A stretch of 64,000 nt of DNA from Aliiroseovarius sp. S1123 (GTDB lineage: Bacteria > Pseudomonadota > Alphaproteobacteria > Rhodobacterales > Rhodobacteraceae): the NCBI RefSeq assembly GCF_023015885.1, contig NZ_JALKBE010000004.1:236070-300069 (forward strand), written 5' to 3'. The notes beneath the pieces were generated by a model that did not search any database, was not told where the DNA came from, and was given only the letters and a program-made list of their open reading frames with translations. Below, piece after piece: positions 17,852 through 27,882 of the stretch. The position numbers and the translations under genes were made by a program. Position 1 is the stretch's first letter, and each line of letters begins with the position of its first letter.

Positions 17852-18922
17852 TTAGAAACCAAACGGATCACCGCCGGGGAAACCAAACAACCAAGTCTGA
17901 TATGGGATGTAGCATAGGTTGAAATGCCCGGACAGTTGCGACCAGACTGTGAAAACCAGTAACAGCCCCAAATATGGCAGAGCAGAATGCAGCGCCGCGT
18001 TGGCGCGAAATGGTAAAAAGGGAAGTCGCGCGAAGATCATGGCTTGGATCGGAATTAGATAGTAGCCGAACCTGTCGCCGATCACTGAGGAGACCGCGAC
18101 GAGAAGTAGCGCCAGTGCCATCCCGATAGCTCCGATGCTGGCCAAGCTATAATCCTGAGGCCATGTCCACAGCCATTTTTTGCGTACGAACAGGAAGAAA
18201 TACAGCGCTGAAAGTCCAAGGAGGCCGACGCGAAATGCAGCGCCTGCTGCGTCAACCCCTGTCCCGACATAGCGACTGGTGGCAACTTCTGCGGCGTCGC
18301 CCGAGGCGAGAAAGAACGCGCCTGGGACGGCAAGGATCGCGGCAAGCATCAAGCGGTTTCGAGTGTAGCGTCCGGTTGCAACTGGCAAGAGCAACATGAA
18401 TATCAGCGCGCTCGAATGGAACCCGGCGGCCAGCACAACCCAGAACGCAAACCACAACGGGCGGCGATCGATGAAGGCCACGAAGGCGATACACAACAAG
18501 CCAATCGCCGCGCCCTGGCGGATTCCGGACATCGGCAAGTTGATGATCAGAATTGGAAACAGAAGAACCAGAAAACCGAGTGGATCAGGCTGCCGTCGCG
18601 CCAGAACATGAACGCCGAGAAAGAAAATCGCGCTAGAGGCAATATTGGCGACCGGGTAAGGCAAACCCATATCTTGGATCCACCCAAGGATCGCCCACCA
18701 GATTGGCTCTCGGATTTCTGTAACAGACGACCATTCAAAATTCGCAGCGCTCAGATACTGGTAATAATACCCAGACCAATCGCAGCCAACCTGATAGCGG
18801 AAGGCTGAGAACACAAAGAGGGTTGCCAGAACCAGGAAATAGATCTGCTTGCGCAATCCTCCATTCCGCGCAAGCGCATAGCGCAAGAGGAACAGCAAAT
18901 TGGTCAACCCGACATAGAGCAT
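17852..18922 (-). CDS. EpsG/Wzy-like polysaccharide polymerase
   Basis: 356 residues, hydrophobic throughout, with about ten predicted membrane segments. The pattern 'FSAFRYQVGCDWSGYYYQY' (R-x-x-x-G-x-D-x-x-x-Y) near residue 40, and 'MSGIRQGAAIGLLCIAF' (R-Q-G) near residue 130 are characteristic of the EpsG family of O-antigen/EPS polymerases. It would join repeat units on the periplasmic face after Wzx flips them. The start codon shares one base with the upstream glycosyltransferase stop. Confidence 0.85.
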   Translation of the reverse strand: MLYVGLTNLLFLLRYALARNGGLRKQIYFLVLATLFVFSAFRYQVGCDWSGYYYQYLSAANFEWSSVTEIREPIWWAILGWIQDMGLPYPVANIASSAIFFLGVHVLARRQPDPLGFLVLLFPILIINLPMSGIRQGAAIGLLCIAFVAFIDRRPLWFAFWVVLAAGFHSSALIFMLLLPVATGRYTRNRLMLAAILAVPGAFFLASGDAAEVATSRYVGTGVDAAGAAFRVGLLGLSALYFFLFVRKKWLWTWPQDYSLASIGAIGMALALLLVAVSSVIGDRFGYYLIPIQAMIFARLPFLPFRANAALHSALPYLGLLLVFTVWSQLSGHFNLCYIPYQTWLFGFPGGDPFGF

Positions 18923-20001
18923 TACGCGCGCGCCCCCTCATCCGCGACACTGCGCAACATCTGTGCCACGCGTGGCCCCCAGACCTGTAGAGAATAGTGT
19001 TCTTCTACCTTCCTACGTCCTGCGGCTCCCATTCGGCGCCGCAATTCTCCGTCCGCCAGAAGCGTTTCGATTGCTGAACGCCATTCCGGGTCGGTTTCGG
19101 CGAGAAAGCCGTTCACACCATGCTCGACAATCTCACTGTTCACGCCGACCGGAGAAGCCACGACCGGCAGGCCGCACGCCATGTACTGGATCAGCTTGTA
19201 CCCACATTTACCCCGTGCCCAATCTGTGTTGGGCAGTGGCATGACGCCAATATCCATGCTCTGTATCAAAGAAACTTCAGTTTCTTCCGTCCAAGGGAGG
19301 ATTTCAAGCGTTCCGCTGGTTGCGGGCTGCATGGCTGCTCCAACTGCACGAAACAGCGCCCGGTGCTTTGCAAGGAGCGGGTCCAGCACATGGTGAATGG
19401 GATTGGCAAACGCCTCCCAGGTTTCAGGAGTGCCGATCCAGCCTACGCGCAGATCGTCCGTATTTCTAGCTTTTGGATCAATGGTGTATAAGTCGAGATC
19501 TACAACCGTTGGCACCATTTCTAACCTTGGCGCATCAAAGCGTTCGGCGTAATTCGCAATATATCTATTGCCCGCCATTACCAGGGCCGAGGCCGCCATT
19601 ACCCGTCCTATTTTGTCACCAAGAATGCTGCGGACAGTCCCGCGTCGGTTTTTGTCATAACGATGAAAGACGGCGTCATCGTAATCGCTTACAATCGGCA
19701 CTCCTCGTGGAAGAAAGGAGCGTTCGATCATCCATGGAGCCCATGGCAAGGCTTCATACTCCAGCCAGATCAAATCAGGCTGGGGGTACGTTCGCATCTG
19801 CCTGATGCGTTGGGACACGTATCCTAGCTTTGATCCTTTTGCTCCTTGCCCAGAATAAAGTGCATGCAAATAGGCGTCATCGAAAAAAGGCGCGACCTGA
19901 ACGTTAAAGCCTTCGCTCGTCAAAGCAGGCAGATATTGCATCGTTCGCAACCGGCTAGACGCACCCATGCGAGTGTAACGCGACAACAGCAGAATGTTCA
20001 T
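18922..20001 (-). CDS. Glycosyltransferase, family 4-like
   Basis: 359 residues from ATG 20001, in an ATGA overlap with asnB; a slightly longer frame starts inside asnB. GT-B fold: N-terminal 'ILLLSRYTRMGASSRLRTMQY', a 'VVASPVGVNSEIVEHGVNGFLA' donor-site segment near residue 290, and a C-terminal helix 'VEEHYSLQVWGPRVAQML'. It adds one sugar of the repeat unit on the cytoplasmic side. The donor and linkage cannot be read from the sequence. Confidence 0.85.
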   Translation of the reverse strand: MNILLLSRYTRMGASSRLRTMQYLPALTSEGFNVQVAPFFDDAYLHALYSGQGAKGSKLGYVSQRIRQMRTYPQPDLIWLEYEALPWAPWMIERSFLPRGVPIVSDYDDAVFHRYDKNRRGTVRSILGDKIGRVMAASALVMAGNRYIANYAERFDAPRLEMVPTVVDLDLYTIDPKARNTDDLRVGWIGTPETWEAFANPIHHVLDPLLAKHRALFRAVGAAMQPATSGTLEILPWTEETEVSLIQSMDIGVMPLPNTDWARGKCGYKLIQYMACGLPVVASPVGVNSEIVEHGVNGFLAETDPEWRSAIETLLADGELRRRMGAAGRRKVEEHYSLQVWGPRVAQMLRSVADEGARA

Positions 20002-21992
20002 GTGTGCGCCTGCGCCGCGTGCCACGCTTGGAACATCAAAATAGTCCAGAGCCGTGCAGACCAGTCCCGGTTTCCCGAAAGATGCTCAGACCATGTCTGG
20101 CGGATGATGTCGGGGTTGAACAGCCCGTCCTCAGCGAGGCGCTTGTGTGACAACAGGTCTTCGGCCCAATCTCGCAATGGGCCGCGCAACCAAAGCCCGA
20201 TCGGAATCGCAAAGCCCACCTTGGGGCGGTCAATGATCTCGCGTGGCACGTGTTGGTAAAGCACCTGTCGAAGTGCCCATTTGCCTTGGCCGTTGCGAAT
20301 TTTCATGCCCATCGGCAGTCGCGTGGCGAGCGCGATAACATCCGGGTCCAAGAAAGGCGTGCGCGTTTCCAGGCTGATCCCCATGGCGGCGCGGTCGACC
20401 TTACAAAGAATATCGTCAGGCATATAGGTGCGCATGTCCTGCACCATCATCCGCATCGCCGGATCGCCAGCGCCGAATTCTGGCAGCGGGTCGTTGAGTT
20501 GTGAAGTTGGTTCGGTTACATCGCCCACGATCAACATTTCGGGCTCGATCCATGTGCTCGCCATATTGCGGTACAGATCATCAAGACTGTCGGTCAAGCG
20601 CAGCCTCTCGCCAAATCGATGAACCTTGGTGCCTAAGTTAGAAATTCCCGCAGCTCCAGTTCTGATCCGATTATAAGCAGCCCCAACTTTGTTCCAGCCG
20701 TGCTCAGGCACCGCCTGGACGGCATGACCCGCAAGCCGCCTCATTGGGGTCGGCACCCTCGAGATGCGCCGCCACAAACCGGGACCGCGAATGTAGCGAT
20801 TGTAGCCGCCAAACAGCTCGTCGCCACCATCTCCAGAAAGCACGACAGTCACATGTTGGCGCGCTGCACGGCAGACAAGATGAGTAGGAATTTGCGATGA
20901 ATCCGCAAATGGCTCATCGTAAAGCTGCGGCAGATCTGGGATCACCTCGCGCGCATCGCCATCGGTCACGCGCAATTTGGTATGATCAGTGCCAAGATGC
21001 CGAGCTACGGCGGCGGCATGAGGGGACTCGTCAAAAGCAGCTTCATCAAATCCTATGGTAAAGGTCTGCACCGGCCGTGTGCTTTGAGTTTGCATCAGCG
21101 CGACGATGGCCGAACTGTCCACACCGCCGGACAGGAATGCGCCAAGAGGCACGTCCGACAACATCTGTCGCTGGACCGCCTTGCCCAGAACTTGGCCGAG
21201 CGTTGAAACAGCTTCGCGTTCGTCCTGAATTAGGTTGTGCGCGCCTGCCTCAATCTCTGCGTTCAGGTCCCAATAGCGGCGGATGCTAAGACTGCCATGA
21301 TGCCCACCTGGGCGGATTGTTTCTTTGGGTGGTTCGGCGGGTGGCCCACCGTCGATAGAGAGGATCGTGCCAGGTTCCAGCTTGTAGAGGCCTGGATGGA
21401 TGCTGCGCGGGGCGGGCACATACATAAACCGCAGATATTGAGCCAATGCTTCGCGGCAAACTTCCCGCGGACAGTCGGGATGGGCGCGGAGCGCCTTGAG
21501 TTCAGACCCAAATATCAGATCCTTCCCTGCCCAACCCCAGTAAAGCGGTTTTTCACCCATCCGATCACGCGCAAGGCTGAGGCGTTGCTTGCTCCGGTCC
21601 CACAATGCGATCGCAAACATACCATGCGCGCGGCACAGCGCGTCGTCGAGCCCCCAATGCTCAATTGCGGCCAGCAGGGTTTCGGTGTCGGACTGTCCAC
21701 GCCATGGCGGAGCGGCATCTTCGATTTCAAGTGCGTGACGCAAGTCGAGATGGTTGTAAATCTCGCCGTTGTAAGCCAGCACATAACGTCCGCAATCCGA
21801 GTGCATAGGCTGCGCACCCGTTGCACTCAAATCGAGTATTGCAAGTCGCCTGTGGCCCAAGCCGATTTGGCCCTCGGACCAGACCCCTTCATCATCGGGA
21901 CCACGATGGACAAGGAGGGCAGTCATCCTGGCCACCTGACCAATGATGTCATCCCTCGGTGCTGAGCGGAGAAGTCCTGTCAGGCCACACAT
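19998..21992 (-). CDS. asnB: Asparagine synthase-like amidotransferase of the polysaccharide cluster
   Basis: 664 residues starting at MCGLTGLL, with Cys2 as the class II glutaminase nucleophile. 'LLVHRGPDDEG' and 'RLAILDLS' are in the glutaminase half, and the ATP-PPi loop 'GAFLSGGVDSSAIVALM' is in the synthetase half. The upstream 32 codons of the open frame lack conserved residues and lie in the next gene. Copies inside polysaccharide clusters often amidate uronic acids rather than make asparagine. The uronate-forming genes at 33-37.6 kb make that the likely role here, by inference. Confidence 0.88.
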   Translation of the reverse strand: MCGLTGLLRSAPRDDIIGQVARMTALLVHRGPDDEGVWSEGQIGLGHRRLAILDLSATGAQPMHSDCGRYVLAYNGEIYNHLDLRHALEIEDAAPPWRGQSDTETLLAAIEHWGLDDALCRAHGMFAIALWDRSKQRLSLARDRMGEKPLYWGWAGKDLIFGSELKALRAHPDCPREVCREALAQYLRFMYVPAPRSIHPGLYKLEPGTILSIDGGPPAEPPKETIRPGGHHGSLSIRRYWDLNAEIEAGAHNLIQDEREAVSTLGQVLGKAVQRQMLSDVPLGAFLSGGVDSSAIVALMQTQSTRPVQTFTIGFDEAAFDESPHAAAVARHLGTDHTKLRVTDGDAREVIPDLPQLYDEPFADSSQIPTHLVCRAARQHVTVVLSGDGGDELFGGYNRYIRGPGLWRRISRVPTPMRRLAGHAVQAVPEHGWNKVGAAYNRIRTGAAGISNLGTKVHRFGERLRLTDSLDDLYRNMASTWIEPEMLIVGDVTEPTSQLNDPLPEFGAGDPAMRMMVQDMRTYMPDDILCKVDRAAMGISLETRTPFLDPDVIALATRLPMGMKIRNGQGKWALRQVLYQHVPREIIDRPKVGFAIPIGLWLRGPLRDWAEDLLSHKRLAEDGLFNPDIIRQTWSEHLSGNRDWSARLWTILMFQAWHAAQAHT

Positions 21993-23197
21993 CAGGCGTC
22001 TTTCATGTTGAGGATCGACGCATAAATTTCGCGGTACGCCTCGGTCCCTGTTTCGAGAGAAAATACAGCCTCGGCCGTGGCGCGGCATCGTGATGGCAAA
22101 TCAGGATCCTTCATTAGGGTCTGGAGTGCAGCGAATGCTGTTCCCATCTGCTGAACGCTAGCCCCCTCGACAATCACGCCGACATTGTTCTTGCGAACAA
22201 TATCGGCCACGTCACCGACCCCTTCATTTGCCACTACAGGAAGGCCACATCCCAGAACCTCGGCCATTCGGGTCGGTGATCGTCCAAGCTCTGATATTTC
22301 GCCACCCGCATAGAACATGACGGAAAGATCGTGACCTCGCACAGCGTCTGGCATGTCCTTGGAAGGCCGCGGACCGATAATGAGCCTTCTCGCCAGTTCG
22401 TTTGTCGGGTCAAGTTCCGCGCGCACGCGTTGCGCCTCATCGCGCGTTACGATCTCGAACCGAGCGTCGGGATCGCGTGCTACCGCGACACGCATCCAGT
22501 TTGCCAACCAATCCGTGCGGAACCAGCCAGACAGGACTGTGCCAATGCAGCCATGCACGATGGGGCCTGTCCGCGTTTCAGCCTTGGGCGTGAAGCGATC
22601 CAGATCGGCGCAGGTGGGAATCACGACAAGGCGCTGGTTGGCCAATTCCCTAGGATACACTGATTTTAGATGCTTCACCGCCGCATGGGTCAGGGATATC
22701 ACCCCGGCTGACTTAACCAAACAGGCCCGCTCTGCCCCCGCAATGGCGCTGTGGATCAATGACCCACGCCGCAACCGGCCAGCGGTAATCAGCTCTTCCG
22801 GCCAAAGGGCGCGCATGTCGAATAAAAATGGCACTCCAGTCATCCGGCTGACGACCAATGCGACTGCCGCTGGGATATAAGATCTGGCGTGAATCAACCT
22901 GATCCCCTCACGACGCACTTCGCGCCGGACAAGCCATATCATCCGCATCATGCTGAGTGCGGGGGAAATGATCTTTGGATGCGGTCGGAAGCGTTGCGGC
23001 AGCCAGCGGATCCCATACGCAGCGCAGTCGGCATGGGCACGCGCTATTGCTGCAGTATCGGCCCAGTCTTCCGATTTTTCATATGTGATCAATGTGATGG
23101 AATAATCCCGGGAAAGCCCGCGCAAATAACCAAATACTTGACTTTGGCCGAGTGGTTCAAGCAGACCGTTCCTGGTTATGTAGAGACTGGAGATCAT
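21992..23197 (-). CDS. Glycosyltransferase, GT4 family
   Basis: 401 residues with GT-B architecture. The start 'SSLYITRNGLLEPLGQSQVFGY' is typical of a Roseobacter EPS glycosyltransferase group, and 'SYIPAAVALVVSRMTGVPFLFDMRALWPEE' lies in the acceptor domain. The donor motif 'MAEVLGCGLPVVANEGVGDVADIV' has the conserved E-x7-E-like geometry. Start and stop codons overlap with both neighbours. Confidence 0.85.
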   Translation of the reverse strand: MISSLYITRNGLLEPLGQSQVFGYLRGLSRDYSITLITYEKSEDWADTAAIARAHADCAAYGIRWLPQRFRPHPKIISPALSMMRMIWLVRREVRREGIRLIHARSYIPAAVALVVSRMTGVPFLFDMRALWPEELITAGRLRRGSLIHSAIAGAERACLVKSAGVISLTHAAVKHLKSVYPRELANQRLVVIPTCADLDRFTPKAETRTGPIVHGCIGTVLSGWFRTDWLANWMRVAVARDPDARFEIVTRDEAQRVRAELDPTNELARRLIIGPRPSKDMPDAVRGHDLSVMFYAGGEISELGRSPTRMAEVLGCGLPVVANEGVGDVADIVRKNNVGVIVEGASVQQMGTAFAALQTLMKDPDLPSRCRATAEAVFSLETGTEAYREIYASILNMKDA

Positions 23198-24282
23198 GTC
23201 AAGCCTAACAATTCAAGATACTTTTGAGCCGCGATCTCAGGCGCAAATTCTTCCGCGCGGCAGATGAGAGCGTTTTGGTCAACTGGGGCTTCCAGCGCTT
23301 CCGTCATCGCCAAGGCTAGCGCTGACGCATTTCCTACCGGAACCAGACGACCGAACTGCCCTTTTTGAAGGATTTCGGCGGGACCAGATGGGCAATCAGT
23401 GGATACAACAGGTAGGCCAAAAGACAGTGCTTCGACAATCACGTTGCCGAAACCTTCGCGGTCGGACGAAAGAACGAATAAGTCAGCTGTGGCATAGAAC
23501 GACGACGGGTCAGGATGAAAACCAGCAAATATTACCCGATCGCTTACTCCCAGTTCAACCGAAAGTGCCTGCAATTCAGCCAAGTTATGACCCTGCCCAA
23601 GCAGCATTAATTGCGCTTCGTGTAGGGGCAACGCGGCGAACGCGCGCAGAAGGAGGGGGTGGTTCTTTACAAGCTTTAGGTTACCGACGGTCAGAATGCG
23701 AGGCCCCTTCCCCCTCCAAATACTATTAGCTACTTTGACGTCCACGCTTTTGGGGGATATTGCCCGACGGATTGGATTGTATATCGTAACAATACGATCT
23801 CTCTTTAGGCAGGCCACATTAGACATATCTAAACAAACACCCTGCGATACGCCCACACGGCAGTGTGCAAACCGATAACCAACAAACGTGGACAGACGCA
23901 GTATCAGGTTGTGCAAAACACCCCAATCTCCATATTGCTTTGACAATATACCGTGCTCGGTCACCAAGATTCTACCCCGATAACCAGACAAACGCGCAAT
24001 AATCGGGACAACGGCAGTCAGCGGCCACATTGCCACAATCAGCACCGCAGGTTGCCGCCGACGAAGGTAACGTGCCAACGGAGAGAAAATGGAACGCGCG
24101 CGCGGGATTGCCAGATCAACGATGGTGAAGTTTTTCTGCGCCTCGGGCAAATAATCACCCACTCCTTGCATGAGTACCAATTCAACTTCGTGCCCAAGCC
24201 GTGCGAATTCATGGGCTATGTCCAGCATGACTCGCTCTGCGCCACCGCCGCGGAGGTCAGGAAGAATGATCGAAATAGTCAT
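23194..24282 (-). CDS. Glycosyltransferase, GT4 family
   Basis: 362 residues. The N-terminus 'IILPDLRGGGAERVMLDIAHEF' is the common GT4 nucleotide-sugar start (G-G-G-A-E-R). 'LTVGNLKLVKNHPLLLRAFA' and 'DREGFGNVIVEALSFGLPVVSTDCPSGPAEIL' form the donor-binding C-terminal domain with the E-G-F-G-N-V-I-V-E-A motif. It acts on the growing lipid-linked repeat unit. The AT content rises from this gene into the next ones. Confidence 0.9.
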   Translation of the reverse strand: MTISIILPDLRGGGAERVMLDIAHEFARLGHEVELVLMQGVGDYLPEAQKNFTIVDLAIPRARSIFSPLARYLRRRQPAVLIVAMWPLTAVVPIIARLSGYRGRILVTEHGILSKQYGDWGVLHNLILRLSTFVGYRFAHCRVGVSQGVCLDMSNVACLKRDRIVTIYNPIRRAISPKSVDVKVANSIWRGKGPRILTVGNLKLVKNHPLLLRAFAALPLHEAQLMLLGQGHNLAELQALSVELGVSDRVIFAGFHPDPSSFYATADLFVLSSDREGFGNVIVEALSFGLPVVSTDCPSGPAEILQKGQFGRLVPVGNASALALAMTEALEAPVDQNALICRAEEFAPEIAAQKYLELLGLT

Positions 24283-25331
24283 CTCTCTACAAGACCACTT
24301 CTAATTAAGGCTAATTTGAAATCAGATGGGCAGATCGCTACATCTGCCATGTCTGTCCTTTGAAACCATGAGGTAGTGGGCTCTCCTAGAATGAAATCAT
24401 GGGTGTGCCCCATCGCCTCAGAAAGCCGCCAGTAGCATGCTTGATGCTTGAATGAGTTCCCAATTTTGCGGTAATCGCGCAAACCATTTCTTACAGGAAG
24501 TAGCTCAATGACTGTTCCACCAGGGGGCATGAAAACCATATTTGTAAGACCAGCGCCATGAATGCCGACAATAACTTTACAGGAAGACATAAGCTTAACT
24601 TGACTAGGAAAATCATAGTCTTCAAAATTAATTATCTCACCACCAAATCTTTTCACCAGCGAAATGATCTCATCTTCGTTGGCAATTTTGCGACCGCGCG
24701 ACTTTGACCTTGAGACATATACAAAATCAGCTCCATCTGCGGTGTTTATTCCTAGACCTTTAAATACTTCCTTTCGCACTTGGCACATAAGGCTTGGGGA
24801 AGTCGTTCCAAATATTTTGGGGCAATCCGTAAGCACGATGCGATCGCATACTGCATTTTTATGGTCAGGGTAGGGCAACACCTCCTGAAAACCAACTGCT
24901 TCAAGTGTTGCTATATAGCGCCCATACACGTCCAGCGGAATAAGAGGCAATGCATCAGGAAAGCGATCCCTTAAAATAATTGCGCGCGGAAGAGTTTCGG
25001 TTACCCAATGGTAATAACCGCTCGCCCAGCCACTGTGAATGATTGCTGGTATTTTGCCAATAGGAGCTTCAACCTTCTCTGCTCCGCGCCGCATAAAAGA
25101 AAGGTAAGGGAGGAAAAGGTTCTTCATTAGAACAATAGGGTACCAATAACTTAACATCAAATTCAACTCAAAATTCGAGACTGAAAGCCCGAGCCTGACG
25201 AATGTGATTTTGCGGTTAATATATTTTGCGCTAGGAGTATACTCAATATAATCGAATTTTTCGAAAATTTTATTCCTAGAACTAAAATCGATTTGCTTAG
25301 AGTAAACTCTATGACCTTCAGTCATTTTCAA
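24279..25331 (-). CDS. Glycosyltransferase family 61 (DUF563)
   Basis: 350 residues. 'HSGWASGYYHWVTETLPRAIILRDRFP' is the diagnostic GT61/DUF563 motif, and 'VIVGIHGAGLTNMVFMPPGGTVIELLP' is the second conserved block (H-G-A-G-L-T-N). In bacteria these enzymes occur in capsule and LPS clusters. Base composition is clearly AT-richer than in the flanking rml genes, which suggests separate acquisition. It overlaps both neighbours by four bases. Confidence 0.9.
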   Translation of the reverse strand: MKMTEGHRVYSKQIDFSSRNKIFEKFDYIEYTPSAKYINRKITFVRLGLSVSNFELNLMLSYWYPIVLMKNLFLPYLSFMRRGAEKVEAPIGKIPAIIHSGWASGYYHWVTETLPRAIILRDRFPDALPLIPLDVYGRYIATLEAVGFQEVLPYPDHKNAVCDRIVLTDCPKIFGTTSPSLMCQVRKEVFKGLGINTADGADFVYVSRSKSRGRKIANEDEIISLVKRFGGEIINFEDYDFPSQVKLMSSCKVIVGIHGAGLTNMVFMPPGGTVIELLPVRNGLRDYRKIGNSFKHQACYWRLSEAMGHTHDFILGEPTTSWFQRTDMADVAICPSDFKLALIRSGLVER

Positions 25332-26392
25332 TTCCTACCAAATGTCAACTTAATCAGGGAAAAAAAGTTCACCCCAAATAATCGAGGCAGAATAAATCGC
25401 ACCTCGCTTGACGTTCTTGAGCGCATTAGGCTCTCTACTCTCCCAACAAAATGGAGACTCCAAAAATCTGCATGTAGATTCAAAAACTCTCGATCATTTA
25501 GCAAATTTTGTGCGACAATAGACCAATTACGCCCTCGCTCACGTGAACCTTCCAACAATAGAAATTCAGAAAAGTAATCAATGAAGTCGACGGTTGACTG
25601 TGCAAACCTAGATTTTATAAATTCATTTCTCTTTACTCCCTTAAAGCTTCTTGCATTCTCATCAGATGACACGTTTTCTTGGTGTCGTCGATGAAACATC
25701 AGGACTTTAGGAATAGTTTCAATTTTATAATTTTCCAAAATTCCTAAAATTGTCATCATTGCATCTTCGTTAAGGCATTTTCTATTATTGAAGGGAAGCT
25801 TATCAAGCTTAGTCCTTTCATAAGCAGCCGAGCAACCTATTATGGTTGGAAGATAATCACTCTGCTCCTGAAAATCACAACCATTAAACCACTTTTGTAT
25901 GGTTGCAGATCTTCTTTGACCGAGATTTTTAGCTACTAAATCACCCGCATCATTAAACTCATCATAATGAGATTGAATGACTTGGGCTCGGCTACTCCTC
26001 CAAGCCTTCACGGTTTCCATAGCTCTATCAATATGCGAAATATCATCACCAGCAGCTACAATAAATAGGTCCCCTTGCGCCCGCCTACTTACGCTCAAGA
26101 TGTGATCTATCGTCCCGCAATTATTTTTAGTTCTATTAAGTAGTACCCTATGAATTCCATTGTAATCTGCTGCCATGCTCTCCATGATCTCGTAAGTTCG
26201 ATCACTGGAGCAATCATCCGAAAGAATAATTTCTAGAGGAGAATAGCTTTGCGCAAAAGCGGCTTCTACCGCTTCGCGAATGTACCGCTCTTGATTGTAA
26301 GCGAAGATCGCAAAGGTGACGAGTGGGGGATCTTCCGTACTTAATAACGGCGCAGTGCTATCGCAGTTCTTTATCTTTACCTGATTATCCAT
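25328..26392 (-). CDS. Glycosyltransferase family 2
   Basis: 354 residues of GT-A type. 'VTFAIFAYNQERYIREAVEAAFAQSY' is followed by 'LEIILSDDCSSDRTYEI', holding the first D-D/S pair, and 'FIVAAGDDISHIDRA' is the D-x-D-like metal site. The C-terminal 100 residues are unrecognised. Like its downstream neighbour it is AT-rich. It overlaps the start of wzx by 16 bases. Confidence 0.9.
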   Translation of the reverse strand: MDNQVKIKNCDSTAPLLSTEDPPLVTFAIFAYNQERYIREAVEAAFAQSYSPLEIILSDDCSSDRTYEIMESMAADYNGIHRVLLNRTKNNCGTIDHILSVSRRAQGDLFIVAAGDDISHIDRAMETVKAWRSSRAQVIQSHYDEFNDAGDLVAKNLGQRRSATIQKWFNGCDFQEQSDYLPTIIGCSAAYERTKLDKLPFNNRKCLNEDAMMTILGILENYKIETIPKVLMFHRRHQENVSSDENARSFKGVKRNEFIKSRFAQSTVDFIDYFSEFLLLEGSRERGRNWSIVAQNLLNDREFLNLHADFWSLHFVGRVESLMRSRTSSEVRFILPRLFGVNFFSLIKLTFGRN

Positions 26393-27882
26393 CGCCTTAC
26401 CTGTTTCCCTATTAACACAACGCTACGCAGTTTGCCACCTGCCCCTGACATTTCCGACAATCTTAGGAGCGCCCAAAGAGCAGCGGCAGCAGCTAACGTA
26501 ATCCCAAGCACGGCACCTGCGATCTCCCTCCAATAAGCGGCGATCATTATGGTCAGCGCGGCACTTATCAACGCAAGCCCCTGGATCTTGACCGCGCGTG
26601 TCCAGCGGAATCGGATGGCTCGCGATGCCAGCCACCAGACGAGCGGTAGGTACGCCACATATAAGGCAAGGAACGCGATGCCCGTTGCCGAAACGCCCAT
26701 GATTGGCAGCAGGACTACGACGCCCAGTACGAAAACACTCGCTGCAACGCTTTCTATAGCAACGAAGGTTTTGCCTGCCCCTTTAGCTAACAGAACAAAG
26801 CCAAGTGGCCAACTCATTACCTTCAGGATATCGCCTAGAAGCTGCCAGCGAAGTACATCGACTGCTGCCCCAAATTCAGCCGAATACAGTAGTTGGATGA
26901 CCCATGGCGCAAGTCCCAGCATGGCCAGAAGCACCGGTGCAAACAGCAGTAGCGCCACTTCTGTCTGTTCGTTGACCAGACGGGTCGCGCTAGCATGGTC
27001 ATTGATTGTGGCGCTCAACCTTGGGTAATAATCTGTTGCCATTGCGGCAAGCACAAAGCCCAGATATGTCATTCCAATTGTCCATGCTGCTTGGAACTGG
27101 CCCATTCCCTCGGACCCAAGATCATGCTGCACCAGTGTTCGGACGGCAAGGTTGCTCGATGTGCTTACGAGACCGCTGAGCATAATGGCAAAGCCCAGGG
27201 TGGCCAACGTCTTCCATTCGCTCAACATTTCGGGAAAGCGCGCGTTCGGCCCTGCGGGCGGACCAAGGCGAGAGACGTAACGATGGCCCAAGAGAAATGA
27301 TGTAAGTGGCGCTAAGACCACCATGGCTATTAGGCCTTGAGCGCCCCATAGCCAGAGGGCCACCACGCCAAGTGTTGCTCCCAAGATACCCGCGCCCACG
27401 TTTATCCTCGCCAGATCGCCGATGCGGCGCAGACCAGTCAAGAGTGCGCTCTGTGATCCAGCCGCAACCGTTAGCGCCACGCCCAATGAGAGCCAAGCGA
27501 CTGCAGTAGTCTTGCTCTCGTCTCTGAAGATCGTTCGAGCGATCAAACCGCTCGAAAGAAAAAATATCACAGCGCCGATCAGTGCGAGCGCCATCGTTCC
27601 CCAGAACAGCGCCCGACGTGTGCGACCTACCGCTTCGTCGCCGCCCAAGGCATGGGCGGACGCGATCTGACGAGTTCCGACACTGCCTATTCCCAAGGCC
27701 GCAATGGATGACGCTGTCTGCATAAGTATCAAATAGAGACCTAATAGCCCAACACCTGCTGGCCCTAGCAACACCGCTACGAATTTCATTTTCACAAGTC
27801 CGACCGCGATGTTAATAACTTGTGCGCCACCGATAATTGAGGAGGACCGCAGGATCGTGCGATAGGACGAGGGGCCGGTCAT
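26377..27882 (-). CDS. wzx: O-unit flippase, Wzx type
   Basis: 501 residues with about 12-14 hydrophobic segments of the polysaccharide-transport (MATE-like) superfamily. The N-terminus 'RSSSIIGGAQVINIAVGLVKMKFVAVLLGPAGVGLLGLY' is typical of the Wzx/RfbX group linked with Fuc3NAc- and Qui3NAc-containing O-units. It moves undecaprenol-linked repeats across the inner membrane. A truncated paralogue of the same N-terminus lies at 30678-30923. Confidence 0.9.
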   Translation of the reverse strand: MTGPSSYRTILRSSSIIGGAQVINIAVGLVKMKFVAVLLGPAGVGLLGLYLILMQTASSIAALGIGSVGTRQIASAHALGGDEAVGRTRRALFWGTMALALIGAVIFFLSSGLIARTIFRDESKTTAVAWLSLGVALTVAAGSQSALLTGLRRIGDLARINVGAGILGATLGVVALWLWGAQGLIAMVVLAPLTSFLLGHRYVSRLGPPAGPNARFPEMLSEWKTLATLGFAIMLSGLVSTSSNLAVRTLVQHDLGSEGMGQFQAAWTIGMTYLGFVLAAMATDYYPRLSATINDHASATRLVNEQTEVALLLFAPVLLAMLGLAPWVIQLLYSAEFGAAVDVLRWQLLGDILKVMSWPLGFVLLAKGAGKTFVAIESVAASVFVLGVVVLLPIMGVSATGIAFLALYVAYLPLVWWLASRAIRFRWTRAVKIQGLALISAALTIMIAAYWREIAGAVLGITLAAAAALWALLRLSEMSGAGGKLRSVVLIGKQVRRWIIR